Shown piece after piece: positions 26,261 to 38,143 of a stretch of 56,865 nucleotides of DNA. Numbering within the stretch: the stretch's first letter is position 1; each line of letters starts with the position of its first letter. The stretch comes from Paludibacteraceae bacterium (lineage in GTDB: Bacteria; Bacteroidota; Bacteroidia; Bacteroidales; Paludibacteraceae), in assembly GCA_016283095.1 (NCBI GenBank), contig JAEEMG010000055.1, positions 1-56,865 of the forward strand. Direction: 5' to 3'. Both the position numbers and the translations under genes were made by a program. The notes under the pieces were generated by a model that worked only from the letters and a program-made list of their open reading frames with translations, did no database searches and was not told the origin of the DNA.

Positions 26261-27316
26261 TTATTTTGGATTGTATCCTGACATTTCCAAAATTTCTGAC
26301 GCATCGTTGTTCTGCATCAAATCCTGAAGAGTCACATTTGTATTTGCATTCAAATATGCTTCGATAATCTTGTATCCGACGAATAATCCGCTTCTTCCCG
26401 GAGAATCCTGAGGAAAGAATGATGTAGACGGTGCTGGATCACAATATTTGCCTACTGTCAGACGATCTGTTGAGAAAAGATGCTTATATTCAGCCATATA
26501 ATGCCACATTTGAGCCTCATTCTGGCAGCACCATTCGTATTGGTCTGGTGTGTAACCAAGGATTGTGTGCATATCTTGGTTTGGCAATGCGACAGATGTC
26601 AGATACACAATTTTGCCGAGATATATGATCTTCTGCAACAGTGTCGGCACTGATTCCTTGAACTCATATTCAGTTGACAGCCAACAGAATACGCCATCTG
26701 AAACCAGTTTCTCACGTCTGTAATTGCAGATCATGTAGTCGTACAATCCGTCGACATACTTATAATTTGCGTAATTTGCTCCAAGATAGTATTCAAGAGA
26801 GAATCCCAAACGACTCTTTGTGCAAAGCACATTAGAATAGAATCCCGACACTATTGCGACATATTGCTTCGGCACATTAATGTCTGGAAGATTTGTCTTC
26901 AGGATCGAGAATGCATTGTCAAGCTCATGTTTTTCTGCCGACATGTCTGGGAATACAGAATCCGCATCTTGGAAAAACTCGCAATATGGTTTGCCAGTAG
27001 CGAATTTCTGGATTATGTTTCTCGTCTCCATCTGATCCACATTTCCGATATTCAAAACGGCTTCTGTGTAGATGTCAAGAAAATTCATGTCAGACGAGTC
27101 TTCCGCAGCATAGGCATCCTTCAGTTTTGCGAACTCAGAAGCTGAGTTGGCATAGTTCATTCCCGTCAACTCTTTATCTAAGCGACGGAACTCCACGTCT
27201 ACTCTATTCTCATCTGGGATAGCCACTTTAGAAAATCTATCCTCAGATCTCGATCCACAGCCAACTAAAGCGGCTGCTGCGAAAATCGATGATATCAGTC
27301 TAACGGCAAACTTCAT
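26261..27316 (-). CDS. gldB: GldB-type lipoprotein
   Basis: The 351-residue product starts with a lipoprotein signal ending ALVGC. It fits the GldB family first described for Flavobacterium gliding: a VDVEFRRLDKEL segment after the linker, YANYKYVDGLYDYMICNYRRE (about 190-210) and SPGRSGLFVGYKIIEAYL near the C-terminus. GldB is needed for gliding in Flavobacterium johnsoniae, but homologues occur in non-gliding Bacteroidetes too, so motility cannot be inferred. It lies 9 bp after the ABC-F gene and is co-transcribed with it. Confidence 0.85.
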   Translation of the reverse strand: MKFAVRLISSIFAAAALVGCGSRSEDRFSKVAIPDENRVDVEFRRLDKELTGMNYANSASEFAKLKDAYAAEDSSDMNFLDIYTEAVLNIGNVDQMETRNIIQKFATGKPYCEFFQDADSVFPDMSAEKHELDNAFSILKTNLPDINVPKQYVAIVSGFYSNVLCTKSRLGFSLEYYLGANYANYKYVDGLYDYMICNYRREKLVSDGVFCWLSTEYEFKESVPTLLQKIIYLGKIVYLTSVALPNQDMHTILGYTPDQYEWCCQNEAQMWHYMAEYKHLFSTDRLTVGKYCDPAPSTSFFPQDSPGRSGLFVGYKIIEAYLNANTNVTLQDLMQNNDASEILEMSGYNPK

Positions 27317-27325
27317 CTTTACAAA

Positions 27326-28954
<1,629 letters not shown>

Positions 28955-28988
28955 TTATTAATTTTCGTATTGATTTCTAAAATTTTTG

Positions 28989-28996
28989 CAAAGATA
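28989..28996 (-). promoter_or_regulatory. Putative -7 element of the ABC-F-gldB operon
   Basis: The minus strand reads TATCTTTG, a full TAnnTTTG match, followed by GCAAAA. No TTTG is at the expected distance upstream. The start codon is 43 nt downstream. Confidence 0.45.
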
Positions 28997-29027
28997 CAAA
29001 ATTTTATTGATTTTCATCATAAAAACA

Positions 29028-29063
29028 AACAGGGTCAACCGAAATTAAACGGATGACCCTGTT
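29028..29063 (-). terminator. Terminator of the T9SS cargo gene at 29087-30829
   Basis: AACAGGGTCA (29028-29037) pairs with TGACCCTGTT (29054-29063) and is followed on the minus strand by TGTTTTTATG. Confidence 0.85.
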
Positions 29064-29086
29064 GTTATATCAAGCTGAATAAGTCA

Positions 29087-30829
29087 TTACTTATTCACAA
29101 ACACTTTCTTTCTGCCTACAATATATATTCCTCTGTTCAGACCTTCAAGAGCTTCATTCTCTTTGACATGGTGTTTCAACAGATATCCATTGATTGTGTA
29201 GACATTCACAAAAGGATCATTTTCTTTTTCTGCAGCGACTTGGTCGACACCGACAGGTGCATCTACCCAAAATGTCAAATCAATGTTATTATTCACAACA
29301 AAGCTTAAAATACCACTATCATTTGCTTTATAAAAATAATAATCTTTGACATCATCGTCAACTTTGTAATACATATAATGATCATTAAATTCGATTGTAT
29401 CACCTTTAGCATAACGTCCATTACCTTCCCATTCTTGTTCATCGCTATAGTCATCAAAACGTATAACAATATTAACATCAAACGAATCTCCTTCTGCTTC
29501 TTCCAATTCAATTATTTTCATTGGATTATGCAATGAGATTTCTTTGTCTAACGAAGAACTGCTGGAATCATCATAAACTAAAGTATAAATAGAGTCTGAA
29601 ACATAACCATCACTTGTCTTAATAGACAATAGCAATGTGTCACCGAAATTCATATTATATTTATGCTGAAGCGTGATTGGCAAAGTATCTGTCTTTCCAG
29701 TTGATTTATTGGTGACGATAATAGAATCTGAATCAGTGTTATGACGATTACTAATTGCAATATTACCATACAAACTTAATGAGTCAATGTGGCTCAAATA
29801 GATATTCAGATATCCTTCTGGAATAGTGTCATTTTCAAAATGAAGAGTGATTGTATCATTTGCAGTCACATAATAATCCGATAGTGTCTTAAGGTTGCCC
29901 ATGTTTGTCTCCCAATAAGCAAAATGATAGCCAGGGAAAGCCCCATATAATAAAGGCTGTTCTTGAGGGTAAAACGAAGTCTCTGTTTGCATGATCTTTC
30001 CCTCTGGATATAATCCATTTCCACCATGAGCATATCCTTTCAGTGTGTCATTAGAAACAAATACAATATTATGTTTAGGCAACTCCTTGAAATAAGCGAT
30101 AATTGTGTCGTTGCCTGAAACTCTATTGGTAGGTAGTCCCTTGACAGAATACCAGTGATCAAAAACATAACCATATTTTGGATAAACATCAATGTATAAG
30201 AATGTACCTATTTCCTGAATCAATGAATCTTTGCCAACAGTTCCTTGTGTTGTGTCAGCAGACAAAACTACAACTTGACATGGTTTGTCTCCGACTTCTG
30301 GAATTGCAGACGCATCGATAAATTTTCCTACAATAGTATCGTTGCGATAAGCCCAAATTCGATTGCCAAATCTTGTTGAATCGATTATACTATACCAGTA
30401 GTCGAATTGAGAACCCTCTTTAGCATAATGCTCAAGATACACCTTTTCTCCATCTATGTAATCACCACTACCAGTGACAATTCCCCTTGTTGTATCATTT
30501 GAGATCACTGTGATAGTGTACATTTGCATTTTTTTGAAATAAACAATGATAGTATCATCATCAGAAATGTTATACAATGTCAAACCTTTCTTTGACACCC
30601 AATGATCCACTTCATATCCATGCTTTGGTCTAGATATCCAATTGATATCTAAATCCCAACCTTTTTCTGCTTGTACTACATTAGGCTCTCCCATTGAAGT
30701 GTCGGCAGGCAATACAACAATCTCGAAAGTATCTAAGTTGATTGGATCATCACCGGTTTTACCGAATGAAGCCAGTGTTGTAAGGAAAACCAACAACATT
30801 GATAACAGTAACTTTTTACTCATACGCAT
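29087..30829 (-). CDS. Secreted multi-repeat protein with T9SS type A sorting domain
   Basis: The 580-residue product has a signal peptide (1-22). Residues 30-340 contain four copies of a beta-rich repeat of about 75 residues, each with a GYxxDHW core and DDTIIVYFKK- or NDTIIAYFKE-like end (DHWVSKKGLTLYNISDDDT, DYWYSIIDSTRFG, DHWYSVKGLPTNRVSGNDT, AYWETNMGNLKTL). This is the bacterial repeat (InlB-B-like) fold. The middle (about 340-500) is acidic and less clear. The last 60 residues (NVYTINGYLLK, ending RKKVFVNK) are a type A sorting domain. A -7-like TAATTTTG lies at 30870-30877 on the minus strand. It probably acts in adhesion or binding at the surface. Confidence 0.8.
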   Translation of the reverse strand: MRMSKKLLLSMLLVFLTTLASFGKTGDDPINLDTFEIVVLPADTSMGEPNVVQAEKGWDLDINWISRPKHGYEVDHWVSKKGLTLYNISDDDTIIVYFKKMQMYTITVISNDTTRGIVTGSGDYIDGEKVYLEHYAKEGSQFDYWYSIIDSTRFGNRIWAYRNDTIVGKFIDASAIPEVGDKPCQVVVLSADTTQGTVGKDSLIQEIGTFLYIDVYPKYGYVFDHWYSVKGLPTNRVSGNDTIIAYFKELPKHNIVFVSNDTLKGYAHGGNGLYPEGKIMQTETSFYPQEQPLLYGAFPGYHFAYWETNMGNLKTLSDYYVTANDTITLHFENDTIPEGYLNIYLSHIDSLSLYGNIAISNRHNTDSDSIIVTNKSTGKTDTLPITLQHKYNMNFGDTLLLSIKTSDGYVSDSIYTLVYDDSSSSSLDKEISLHNPMKIIELEEAEGDSFDVNIVIRFDDYSDEQEWEGNGRYAKGDTIEFNDHYMYYKVDDDVKDYYFYKANDSGILSFVVNNNIDLTFWVDAPVGVDQVAAEKENDPFVNVYTINGYLLKHHVKENEALEGLNRGIYIVGRKKVFVNK

Positions 30830-30901
30830 TAATATTAAAATTTAATAACTGGTTTATAAATTAAGAATGCAAAATTATGGATTTATAAAGAAAAAAAAAT
30901 G

Positions 30902-30929
30902 ATCCGTACCGCTAGTTTGCAGTACGGAT
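30902..30929 (-). terminator. Terminator of the giant surface protein gene
   Basis: ATCCGTAC (30902-30909) pairs with GTACGGAT (30922-30929). The minus strand continues with a long T-run (CATTTTTTTTTC). Confidence 0.85.
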
Positions 30930-30954
30930 TTTCATTTTTAACATTTTTTAATCA

Positions 30955-33900
30955 TTAGTTTCTAATTAGTGTGAAATGGCCAACATATGTTTTGTCAATC
31001 TCATCAATATCAATCTCATACCAATAGTCTGTAGACGGTAGGTCTCTTCCATTATACGTGCCATCCCACGCTTCCATCTCTGATGCTGTCATATCACACA
31101 GTTTCTTGCCGAAACGGTCGTATATTTTGATCTTTGCACTTGGATATTTGTCGATATTCTTGATTTTCCAAGCGTCATTTTCTCCGTCTCCATTAGGTGT
31201 GAAAACAATCGGGAATTCCAACTCATAAGTCGGAGTCTTGATTGTCGTGTCTGATTCACATCCTAACTCATCTTTGACTTTGACTTTATATGTGCGTCCG
31301 TATGTTGCTGGACTTAATGTTGATGATGACTGATAACCGTCGCCAAAATCATACTGATATGTGCCGTTTCCTCCTTCTGCGGTAATTTCAAATGCGTTGG
31401 CTCCACTCTCCTCAACTGAAACAATATGCGGTGTTGGCACGACATTGATGGCTATATCATACGTCTCCTTACATATTTGGCCTTTTGCTTCAAGTTTCAC
31501 ATTGGCTGACTTGTCTACATCATAAGTGAATTTGTAGTTTTGTGAGACTGTATCGCCATCAATTGTCCATGCATACTTGTAGCCTTTGCTTCCATCGACT
31601 GACAATTTAAGTTCTCCACCTTCACATAATGATGTGTCGGAAGGAACATCAAGTGAAATGGCTTTTTCGACAATTATCTGTTTTGTCACTGGAGCTATTT
31701 CACATCCAGCTAATGTATGTGCTGAAGCTCTATATGTACAAGACTCGGTCGGATGTACTACTGCCGGAGACGGTTGTCCTATTTCGGTTAGAAAGAATGG
31801 ATCAAATAAGGAAAATGATTCTTTAGAGATCCAAATTGATTCATTATTGAGATTTGTAGAAGAGAACTTGCCTGTTAATGTAACCTCATCTCCTTCACAT
31901 ACAGTATCTGCTGTCGCTTCTATAGTCATTATTGGCACAACATCTACTTTTATGTGTATAGTGTCAGTTTGTGTCTCACAATATTTGCCTGATACTTTCA
32001 CTGTGAAAGTTGTGGTTGTATCTATGATTAGGGCTATTGCGGCCGGATTCTCTGTTGAATTAATTGTATTGTAATTAATGTCATCAAGACTATTTTGCCA
32101 TTCATAACTCAAATTTTGGTATTTGCCGTTCATACTTGGATTTATTCCGTTGATGTATGCAATTATTAAATGGTGATCTCCTGGGCAATAACAATCTTTA
32201 ATTCTGTTTTCTTCAGTAAGTGACACTGTGAATGCAGATTCCACCTCCACTTCTTGTGTCCATACTACCTGTTCGCAGACATCATCACTTTTTGTCGAAA
32301 CTGATATTATTGTTGTTTTATCCAGATTGTAAGTTTGTGGTTGTAGTGAACCTGGATCATCAGTAAATGTCACACCTCCGTCTACACTTGATTTCCAAAC
32401 CAATTCATCTACATTCTCTGCTGTCGGTGTGATTGTAACGTCTTTTCCCTCACAAATTCCTGTCTTGTCAATAGTCACAGAAAGTTTTGGTTGCTTCTGA
32501 ACTTTCACATCCAAACTTTTCGTTTCTGTCTTACAGACTTTTCCTGGCATCGACAACTCGTATGTGGTCGGTTCTGTTGGATGAATTGTGAATTCTTTCA
32601 TCATAATATAGTCTGGAACTCCTACTATAATAGAGGATGTATAATCACTTTCTTCAAGTTCTTTGTTATTTGCTGTAAGAATAAAATTATTTTCATCAGA
32701 ACTGAATTTCTTCAATCCCAATATGAGTTTAACTTCATCTCCTTCGCAAATCATTTCGTTTTCTACAGTAAATGTAAAATCATTAATAGGCTCAACCTCT
32801 ACAATCGCTGGTTGCGAATAAACCTCATTACAAACTGTTCCTTTGACACTCAGATAATATGATGTCGATTTGCTTGGAGAGACGGTGCTGGTTTCTGAAA
32901 TCTTGGTTTTCATTCCTTTTGTTTCACTCCACCATGTTACCGAGGCTGGATCATTTGTTCCGTAATCTTTTGTCAAAGTCACGGTTTCTCCTTCACATAT
33001 CTGTGAGTTGTCGGCAGTCAGACTTAAAGCGTCTGCACTCTCCACTTCAATGTCGATCTCTTGTTCAACTGATGGACAGACATCTCCATTCATGGTGACT
33101 TTGTAAGTGGACGTGCTTACTGGAGTGTCTTTATAGGATGACACTGCGTTTATCTCAATATCATTCTTCTCCCATTTGGATGAGTTTGGTGTGCCGACTA
33201 AGTTTTTGACAGCTAAATTAACCTCTGTTCCGGCACATATTTTTCCATTCACATCACTTGTCAAATCAAACGATATTGGTTTCTCCACTTCGATTTTTAT
33301 AGGGTCCACTTTGAATTCTCCGCAAGCTCCATCGCTTGGTGTGCCGGCATAGACGTAGATTGTTTCGTCTGGTGTGATTTTGTTTCCACTTTCAGGTGTG
33401 AACTCTGTATATTTATTACCGTCTGTACTCTTATACCAAACGATTCCATTTGATTCTCCTGTCACAGTGAATGTGACATCCTCCCCTTCACAAATTTTAG
33501 TTTTGTCTGCAGATAATGTGAATGAAAGCGGATGGTCCACGTAAGCTGTGGTGTCAAATTTTGTCTCACCGCACACTTCTCCGGAAACATTAACCTCAAA
33601 TTTGGTTGTCTCGCTAATGTTTGCTGAATATTTGTTGTCGTTCAAAGTGATTGGATTGCCGTTGGCTGTAGCTGTTATTATCGAAGGATCATAGGAATCT
33701 TTTGTTAGAAGAGATAATTCTATATCTCCGCTTTCACATATTCTGTCTTTATCCAAGGTCAAAGAGAAATCAGGTTTGTTTTCAGCCTTAATGGTGATGA
33801 TAAATGAAGAAAAATTTTTACATACTTCTGTATCTACCTTTGATGTGACTCTGAAAGAAGTTTCTTCTGTGACCTCAAAACTATTTGTTGTTTTAGTGCT

Positions 33901-36900
33901 TTCAGTTTCCCATTTTGTGAAATCTTTTTCACCTTTCTTACGGTATTCCCAATCCCAAGATGTTAGGTTTAAGTTATCTTTTAAAATGAATGAAACAGTG
34001 GCAGGTGCACAAACAGCTTCTTCGTAACCTAATGTTTTTAGAACAGGTGATGGCACAGTTTCCAGATTAAGTGCTATAGGTAATACCACATATAAACTTA
34101 TTTCTCTGGATATAATAGATTGGCAAGCGTCACTTGTGGCTGTAACTGTGTATGTTATACCTTCTGTAGGGAAAAATACAAGGTTATTGATGTCCACAGG
34201 TTTGCCGTCGCTTCCTTCTATTTCATATTTATGATTTTTTGAGTTATGGCCTTCAGCGATATTTAGGTGCAGTTCTGTTTTATCTCCACTGCAAATGATA
34301 TTATTATCGACGTCGAAAGTGAAATCCGGAATAGATTCATAGTCCATTTTAAATGTGATTGTTTCCGATTTGCATTTTCCATCTTTGCTTTCTGCGTATG
34401 CTGAGACTTCTGTTTCTCCTATTATTTCGGCTATCTCTGGAAAAATAACGAATGCCTCCGACAATGTCACTTCCGCTTTTCCTTCATGGGAGCCATATTT
34501 CAAAAAGACTGACTCAGCCTCTCCTGATGTGATTTTGAGTATGACTGTTGGCATTTCTGTAGCACAGAACATCTGGTCGTCAACAGGTTTCAGCTCTATT
34601 GGCTCTCTTACGTCGACATTGATATATAATGTGTCGCTCTTGCAAGTATCGTTGATTGCGTAGATCATATAGTTTGCCGACTTTTTGTCAAGAGAAATTT
34701 TCCAGATATTATCTGTAGACGTTGGGGCTGGAGTCATAACTTTCGCAGCTTCATACTTTTTGTCCGCACCCATGATGGCGATGTAGAAATCATCCACATT
34801 TGCCTTGTTTGTCTGGATCACGTTGATTTTTATTTCTTTTGGAGTGTCACAGAATACAGTGTCGAGTGTTGTCACTTCTTTGTCAGCGTCAAAAGAGAAT
34901 TTAGGTGCGCGGCATCCGCTCTCTTTACACTTGAAGCCGACGGAGTTGGTGATATAATAAACCGAGCATCCGTCATTTGGTTTGCCGTTTGCTGCGACTT
35001 CCTGCGCCACAGTTTTAGTCTCACCAACCACTACACGATACAATAATTCTAAATCTCCAGTATATTCGTAGTTAATTGAAGTCGCTGACGACGACAGGTT
35101 GCTCCACGTCGCTCCTCCATCTACAGATGTCTGCCAGATGAATGAGGCGTCTGGATATTGGTCGATCCAATCGGCTTTGCCATCAAAACTAACAGTGTGG
35201 GGAGTCTCGTCTGTACAATCAAATCCACTTAACAAAGTAAGTGATTTGTCGCCATCGATATAGGCAGATGTCTCTGGCATTGTCTCTCCACATACAGCGA
35301 CGGTGAGATTGTCGATTGCAAAACTTACATTCTTTTCTGCATCTTTGATTTGTTTGTTTCCATCTATATATTGTGTGGAACAACTTATTTTCAATGTAAC
35401 AGATTTCTTGAAATCAGATGGCAATTGGAATGGAGCTGACAATGTGGTCCATCCACCTTTTCCTCCAGGTATCACCACAGATGCTTCTCCAATCACATCT
35501 TTTCCATCCAACACTTCAATGCGAATTGGTAGTGTGCTCCAGTCCAAATTCTTGTAAACATCCACATTCAACATGTATGCTTTGCAGTTGCAGAATGGAC
35601 CAGCAAACTCTTTCTGATATATGACTGTGTCTGTCAGACTTGTTTTTCCATATAGGAATGCTCCACCGACATATCCCTTAGAATCCTTTGCATCTTTGCT
35701 GTCTCTCTCTGGATTGACATTCCAGCTTTTTGACTGTATGATAGCCAGACTTGGACATGATGTGATCACATATTTGCCTGCGTCGAATTCGGCTACACCG
35801 TCGTCTTCATAGAATTTTCCAAGTGCATTGGAATGCGTTCTCAATTCCATAGTGTCACATACGCCAAAGTCTTCTGACCATAAGATTCTCAGATTTTTTC
35901 GATATTTGCAATCTGGTTTTGGAAGTGCGGCAGACAGAGTGTTGGATATAGAAAACAGATAACAACCGTCGTCTGGACCGCCATTCTTACTGATCTGTTT
36001 TGCGATTTCCTTAGCTTTTGCTTCACTTTCGTCCGCTCCTGTTATAATCACACGATATTGCATAGACTTTGTGGCGTCAACATCCAAAACAGTCTTTGTC
36101 TTGTCGATACCACTGATTGGTTCTGCTAAATCATTCCAGGTATATCCGTCCTCACTCTCTTGCCATAAGAAATAGATATTCTTATATAATTGGTGCCAGT
36201 CTTCAAGCACTTTGCTTGGTATTGAGTATGACGAAGAGTATAAGCATCCATTAAGACTAGTCTCTTCGACAAGAGAATTGTTTGTGATTTCTGGATCAGG
36301 CACCGTCTCCGCATCCTGACGGAATAGCTGAATATCGTCTAGCACAAAATCGTTGCCAGCTCCACATGAAGGTCTGTTGCATTGACATTCATCATCCCAA
36401 ACTGTTCCAGGTGTTTCTCCTTCAGCTGTACATTCAGCTCTATTTATCAATTGGAATTCAACCCATTCGTAATTGCCCGGATCAAATTCCACCTCATATT
36501 TGCTCCATGTTGGAGGCATACTCCAGTCGTAACTGCTATAAAGCATTGGTATTCCACCTGTTTTGGTCTGTCCAAGTAGTGAACCGTCGCTTGCCAAAAC
36601 TGTCATTTCAAGACTAGGAAGGATTCCACCGAAATTGGTGCTTCCTCCGGCATACATCACGAATTTATACTTGTTGGTGGAGCATATTGGGAATTCGATT
36701 TTTTGTCTGTAGATAATCTCACCTTCCAATGTTCCTTCTGTATTGACCAATAGAAGACCTCCATCTTTATTTCCAGTATGGTCGTCTATCTCATACCACC
36801 ACGACCCCATAGGATCATTGTAGACATGGCTGACAATAGCATACCATCCATCCTGGACGGCTTGTCCTTGTTTCGCACATTTATGGCCTGGCATTGTTTT

Positions 36901-37047
36901 GCTTGGATCAGCAAAGTCGGAATATACGGAATCAGGCACGACACCGAAATCCTCCTGCCATACCATGTTCCATGACTGAGAAAAAACAGTCGCAGACAGT
37001 TGTAGAGTCGCAATTGTTGTAAGGCAACGCTTAAAAAAGTTTTTCAT
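30955..37047 (-). CDS. Giant Ig-like surface protein with T9SS type B sorting domain
   Basis: With the ATG at 37047 (13 codons after the first possible start) the product has 2030 residues and a signal peptide (MKNFFKRCLTTIATLQLSA...). The N-terminal 650 residues contain two lectin-like jelly-roll regions (EDFGV...WYAIVSHVY; EDFGVCDTMEL) and GATWSNLSS-type Ig units. From about 930 to 1900 there are at least ten Ig-like modules, each starting with a Cys and an acidic turn (CEGDEVTLT, CEGKDVTIT, CEGETVTLT, CAGTEVNLA). The last 85 residues are a CHU_C/type B sorting domain (FTPNGDGENDAWKI, YDRFGKKL, WDGTYNGRDLPS, YWYEI). Such proteins are surface adhesins. Many paired Cys suggest disulphides. 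Confidence 0.88.
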   Translation of the reverse strand: MKNFFKRCLTTIATLQLSATVFSQSWNMVWQEDFGVVPDSVYSDFADPSKTMPGHKCAKQGQAVQDGWYAIVSHVYNDPMGSWWYEIDDHTGNKDGGLLLVNTEGTLEGEIIYRQKIEFPICSTNKYKFVMYAGGSTNFGGILPSLEMTVLASDGSLLGQTKTGGIPMLYSSYDWSMPPTWSKYEVEFDPGNYEWVEFQLINRAECTAEGETPGTVWDDECQCNRPSCGAGNDFVLDDIQLFRQDAETVPDPEITNNSLVEETSLNGCLYSSSYSIPSKVLEDWHQLYKNIYFLWQESEDGYTWNDLAEPISGIDKTKTVLDVDATKSMQYRVIITGADESEAKAKEIAKQISKNGGPDDGCYLFSISNTLSAALPKPDCKYRKNLRILWSEDFGVCDTMELRTHSNALGKFYEDDGVAEFDAGKYVITSCPSLAIIQSKSWNVNPERDSKDAKDSKGYVGGAFLYGKTSLTDTVIYQKEFAGPFCNCKAYMLNVDVYKNLDWSTLPIRIEVLDGKDVIGEASVVIPGGKGGWTTLSAPFQLPSDFKKSVTLKISCSTQYIDGNKQIKDAEKNVSFAIDNLTVAVCGETMPETSAYIDGDKSLTLLSGFDCTDETPHTVSFDGKADWIDQYPDASFIWQTSVDGGATWSNLSSSATSINYEYTGDLELLYRVVVGETKTVAQEVAANGKPNDGCSVYYITNSVGFKCKESGCRAPKFSFDADKEVTTLDTVFCDTPKEIKINVIQTNKANVDDFYIAIMGADKKYEAAKVMTPAPTSTDNIWKISLDKKSANYMIYAINDTCKSDTLYINVDVREPIELKPVDDQMFCATEMPTVILKITSGEAESVFLKYGSHEGKAEVTLSEAFVIFPEIAEIIGETEVSAYAESKDGKCKSETITFKMDYESIPDFTFDVDNNIICSGDKTELHLNIAEGHNSKNHKYEIEGSDGKPVDINNLVFFPTEGITYTVTATSDACQSIISREISLYVVLPIALNLETVPSPVLKTLGYEEAVCAPATVSFILKDNLNLTSWDWEYRKKGEKDFTKWETESTKTTNSFEVTEETSFRVTSKVDTEVCKNFSSFIITIKAENKPDFSLTLDKDRICESGDIELSLLTKDSYDPSIITATANGNPITLNDNKYSANISETTKFEVNVSGEVCGETKFDTTAYVDHPLSFTLSADKTKICEGEDVTFTVTGESNGIVWYKSTDGNKYTEFTPESGNKITPDETIYVYAGTPSDGACGEFKVDPIKIEVEKPISFDLTSDVNGKICAGTEVNLAVKNLVGTPNSSKWEKNDIEINAVSSYKDTPVSTSTYKVTMNGDVCPSVEQEIDIEVESADALSLTADNSQICEGETVTLTKDYGTNDPASVTWWSETKGMKTKISETSTVSPSKSTSYYLSVKGTVCNEVYSQPAIVEVEPINDFTFTVENEMICEGDEVKLILGLKKFSSDENNFILTANNKELEESDYTSSIIVGVPDYIMMKEFTIHPTEPTTYELSMPGKVCKTETKSLDVKVQKQPKLSVTIDKTGICEGKDVTITPTAENVDELVWKSSVDGGVTFTDDPGSLQPQTYNLDKTTIISVSTKSDDVCEQVVWTQEVEVESAFTVSLTEENRIKDCYCPGDHHLIIAYINGINPSMNGKYQNLSYEWQNSLDDINYNTINSTENPAAIALIIDTTTTFTVKVSGKYCETQTDTIHIKVDVVPIMTIEATADTVCEGDEVTLTGKFSSTNLNNESIWISKESFSLFDPFFLTEIGQPSPAVVHPTESCTYRASAHTLAGCEIAPVTKQIIVEKAISLDVPSDTSLCEGGELKLSVDGSKGYKYAWTIDGDTVSQNYKFTYDVDKSANVKLEAKGQICKETYDIAINVVPTPHIVSVEESGANAFEITAEGGNGTYQYDFGDGYQSSSTLSPATYGRTYKVKVKDELGCESDTTIKTPTYELEFPIVFTPNGDGENDAWKIKNIDKYPSAKIKIYDRFGKKLCDMTASEMEAWDGTYNGRDLPSTDYWYEIDIDEIDKTYVGHFTLIRN

Positions 37048-37093
37048 ATATTTATTAAACCCTATTGTTCTTATTATATTTCGCAAACTTCTG

Positions 37094-37125
37094 CAAAGTT
37101 AACATTTATTTGGAATATGGACAAA
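37094..37125 (-). promoter_or_regulatory. Consensus promoter of the giant surface protein gene
   Basis: On the minus strand TTTG (37125-37122) and TAACTTTG (37101-37094) are separated by 20 nt. This is a full match to the Bacteroidetes consensus. The leader to the ATG at 37047 is about 40 nt. Confidence 0.85.
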
Positions 37126-37204
37126 AAAGGCTTACTTCCAATGTTATAATGGGAAGAATGAAATATATGAATGGGAAAAATGTTTAGATAAAAAAGAGAA
37201 TGCT

Positions 37205-37972
37205 TTATGATTTTTTGATTATGAATTCTGCAGATTTCTTCAAGTCGACGCGAATGTCGCCATAACTGTCTTGATCAATCAACATCGGAATCCTTAGTTT
37301 TTGGGCGATCTCAATGGCTGATTTTGTGTCGATGCTTCCACTGCCGATAGTGACGTCGGATTCAGAAACTTCTGGTTTGACAAAATCTTTGAAATGTAGT
37401 GATTCTACCCTACTCTCATTGCGGGTGAAAAATGCGATCGGATCCTCACCTCCTGCCGCACACCATCCCAAATCAAGTTGGAATCCTACTTTACCGTCGC
37501 ACAAATCAACCAATCTCTCCAATGCTGTCACTCCATTGATTTGTACTGCGGTGTCTGGTTGATTGTTGTGTATGAGCAGACGTGCTCCGCATGATTTAAG
37601 TCTTTCTGTCACACTGAATAATACCAACGCGCGCTCTCTTAACACACTTTCCTCCAGTTTGTTTGGCATACCTATCACAAATTGTTTGATGCCATATTCG
37701 TTGGCTAACATGATCATTTCGTCGACGGAATCTTGAATGGATTCTGTCACAACATGGATAGATTTTACTTCTAATCCGATGTTGTTCATAAATTTATACA
37801 GATGCTGGAATTTCGACATTGTCCAGAATGATGGGTTGTCGTGAGTCAAACCTCCCATCAGGACACATGGTTCTACAAAATCAATTTCTAACGCTCTTAC
37901 AGCAATCAACAGATCTTCATCCTTCATTGCCTGCTTTGAGCATGGGCCATATAGATTCAGTCCAATTTTCAT
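37205..37972 (-). CDS. Sugar phosphate isomerase/epimerase-like TIM-barrel protein
   Basis: The chosen ATG at 37972 gives 255 residues beginning MKIGLNLYGPCS. The 50-codon upstream extension is Lys- and Ile-rich and has no homology-like content. The fold is that of xylose-isomerase-like (AP endonuclease 2) barrels: VEPCVLMGGL near 40, VKSIHVVTES, LLIHNNQPD (metal-binding His), GFQLDLGWCAAGG with a metal-binding Asp, VESLHFKDF (His) and MLIDQDSYGD near the end. It probably acts on a phosphorylated sugar or inositol derivative. No neighbour points to a pathway, since the divergent genes are miaA and tatD. Confidence 0.85.
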   Translation of the reverse strand: MKIGLNLYGPCSKQAMKDEDLLIAVRALEIDFVEPCVLMGGLTHDNPSFWTMSKFQHLYKFMNNIGLEVKSIHVVTESIQDSVDEMIMLANEYGIKQFVIGMPNKLEESVLRERALVLFSVTERLKSCGARLLIHNNQPDTAVQINGVTALERLVDLCDGKVGFQLDLGWCAAGGEDPIAFFTRNESRVESLHFKDFVKPEVSESDVTIGSGSIDTKSAIEIAQKLRIPMLIDQDSYGDIRVDLKKSAEFIIKKS

Positions 37973-38080
37973 TTTTTGATTTTTTCTATATTTTTTTACT
38001 TTGTGTTTGTTCAAAATTTCAGTCGGCTGCAAAATTATAAATATCAATCCAAATCCACCAATATTACACGCAAAAATGGC

Positions 38081-38088
38081 TATATTTG
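38081..38088 (+). promoter_or_regulatory. Putative -7 element of miaA-tatD
   Basis: TATATTTG at 38081-38088 fully matches TAnnTTTG and is 55 nt ahead of the miaA start. A clear -33 element is missing. A minus-strand TAATTTTG at 38030-38037 could serve the divergent isomerase gene. Confidence 0.5.
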
Positions 38089-38143
38089 TAGTCGATTTCA
38101 TCCAAAAGGAATATAAAAGCAATTATTTAGAGTCCCAAAACTA

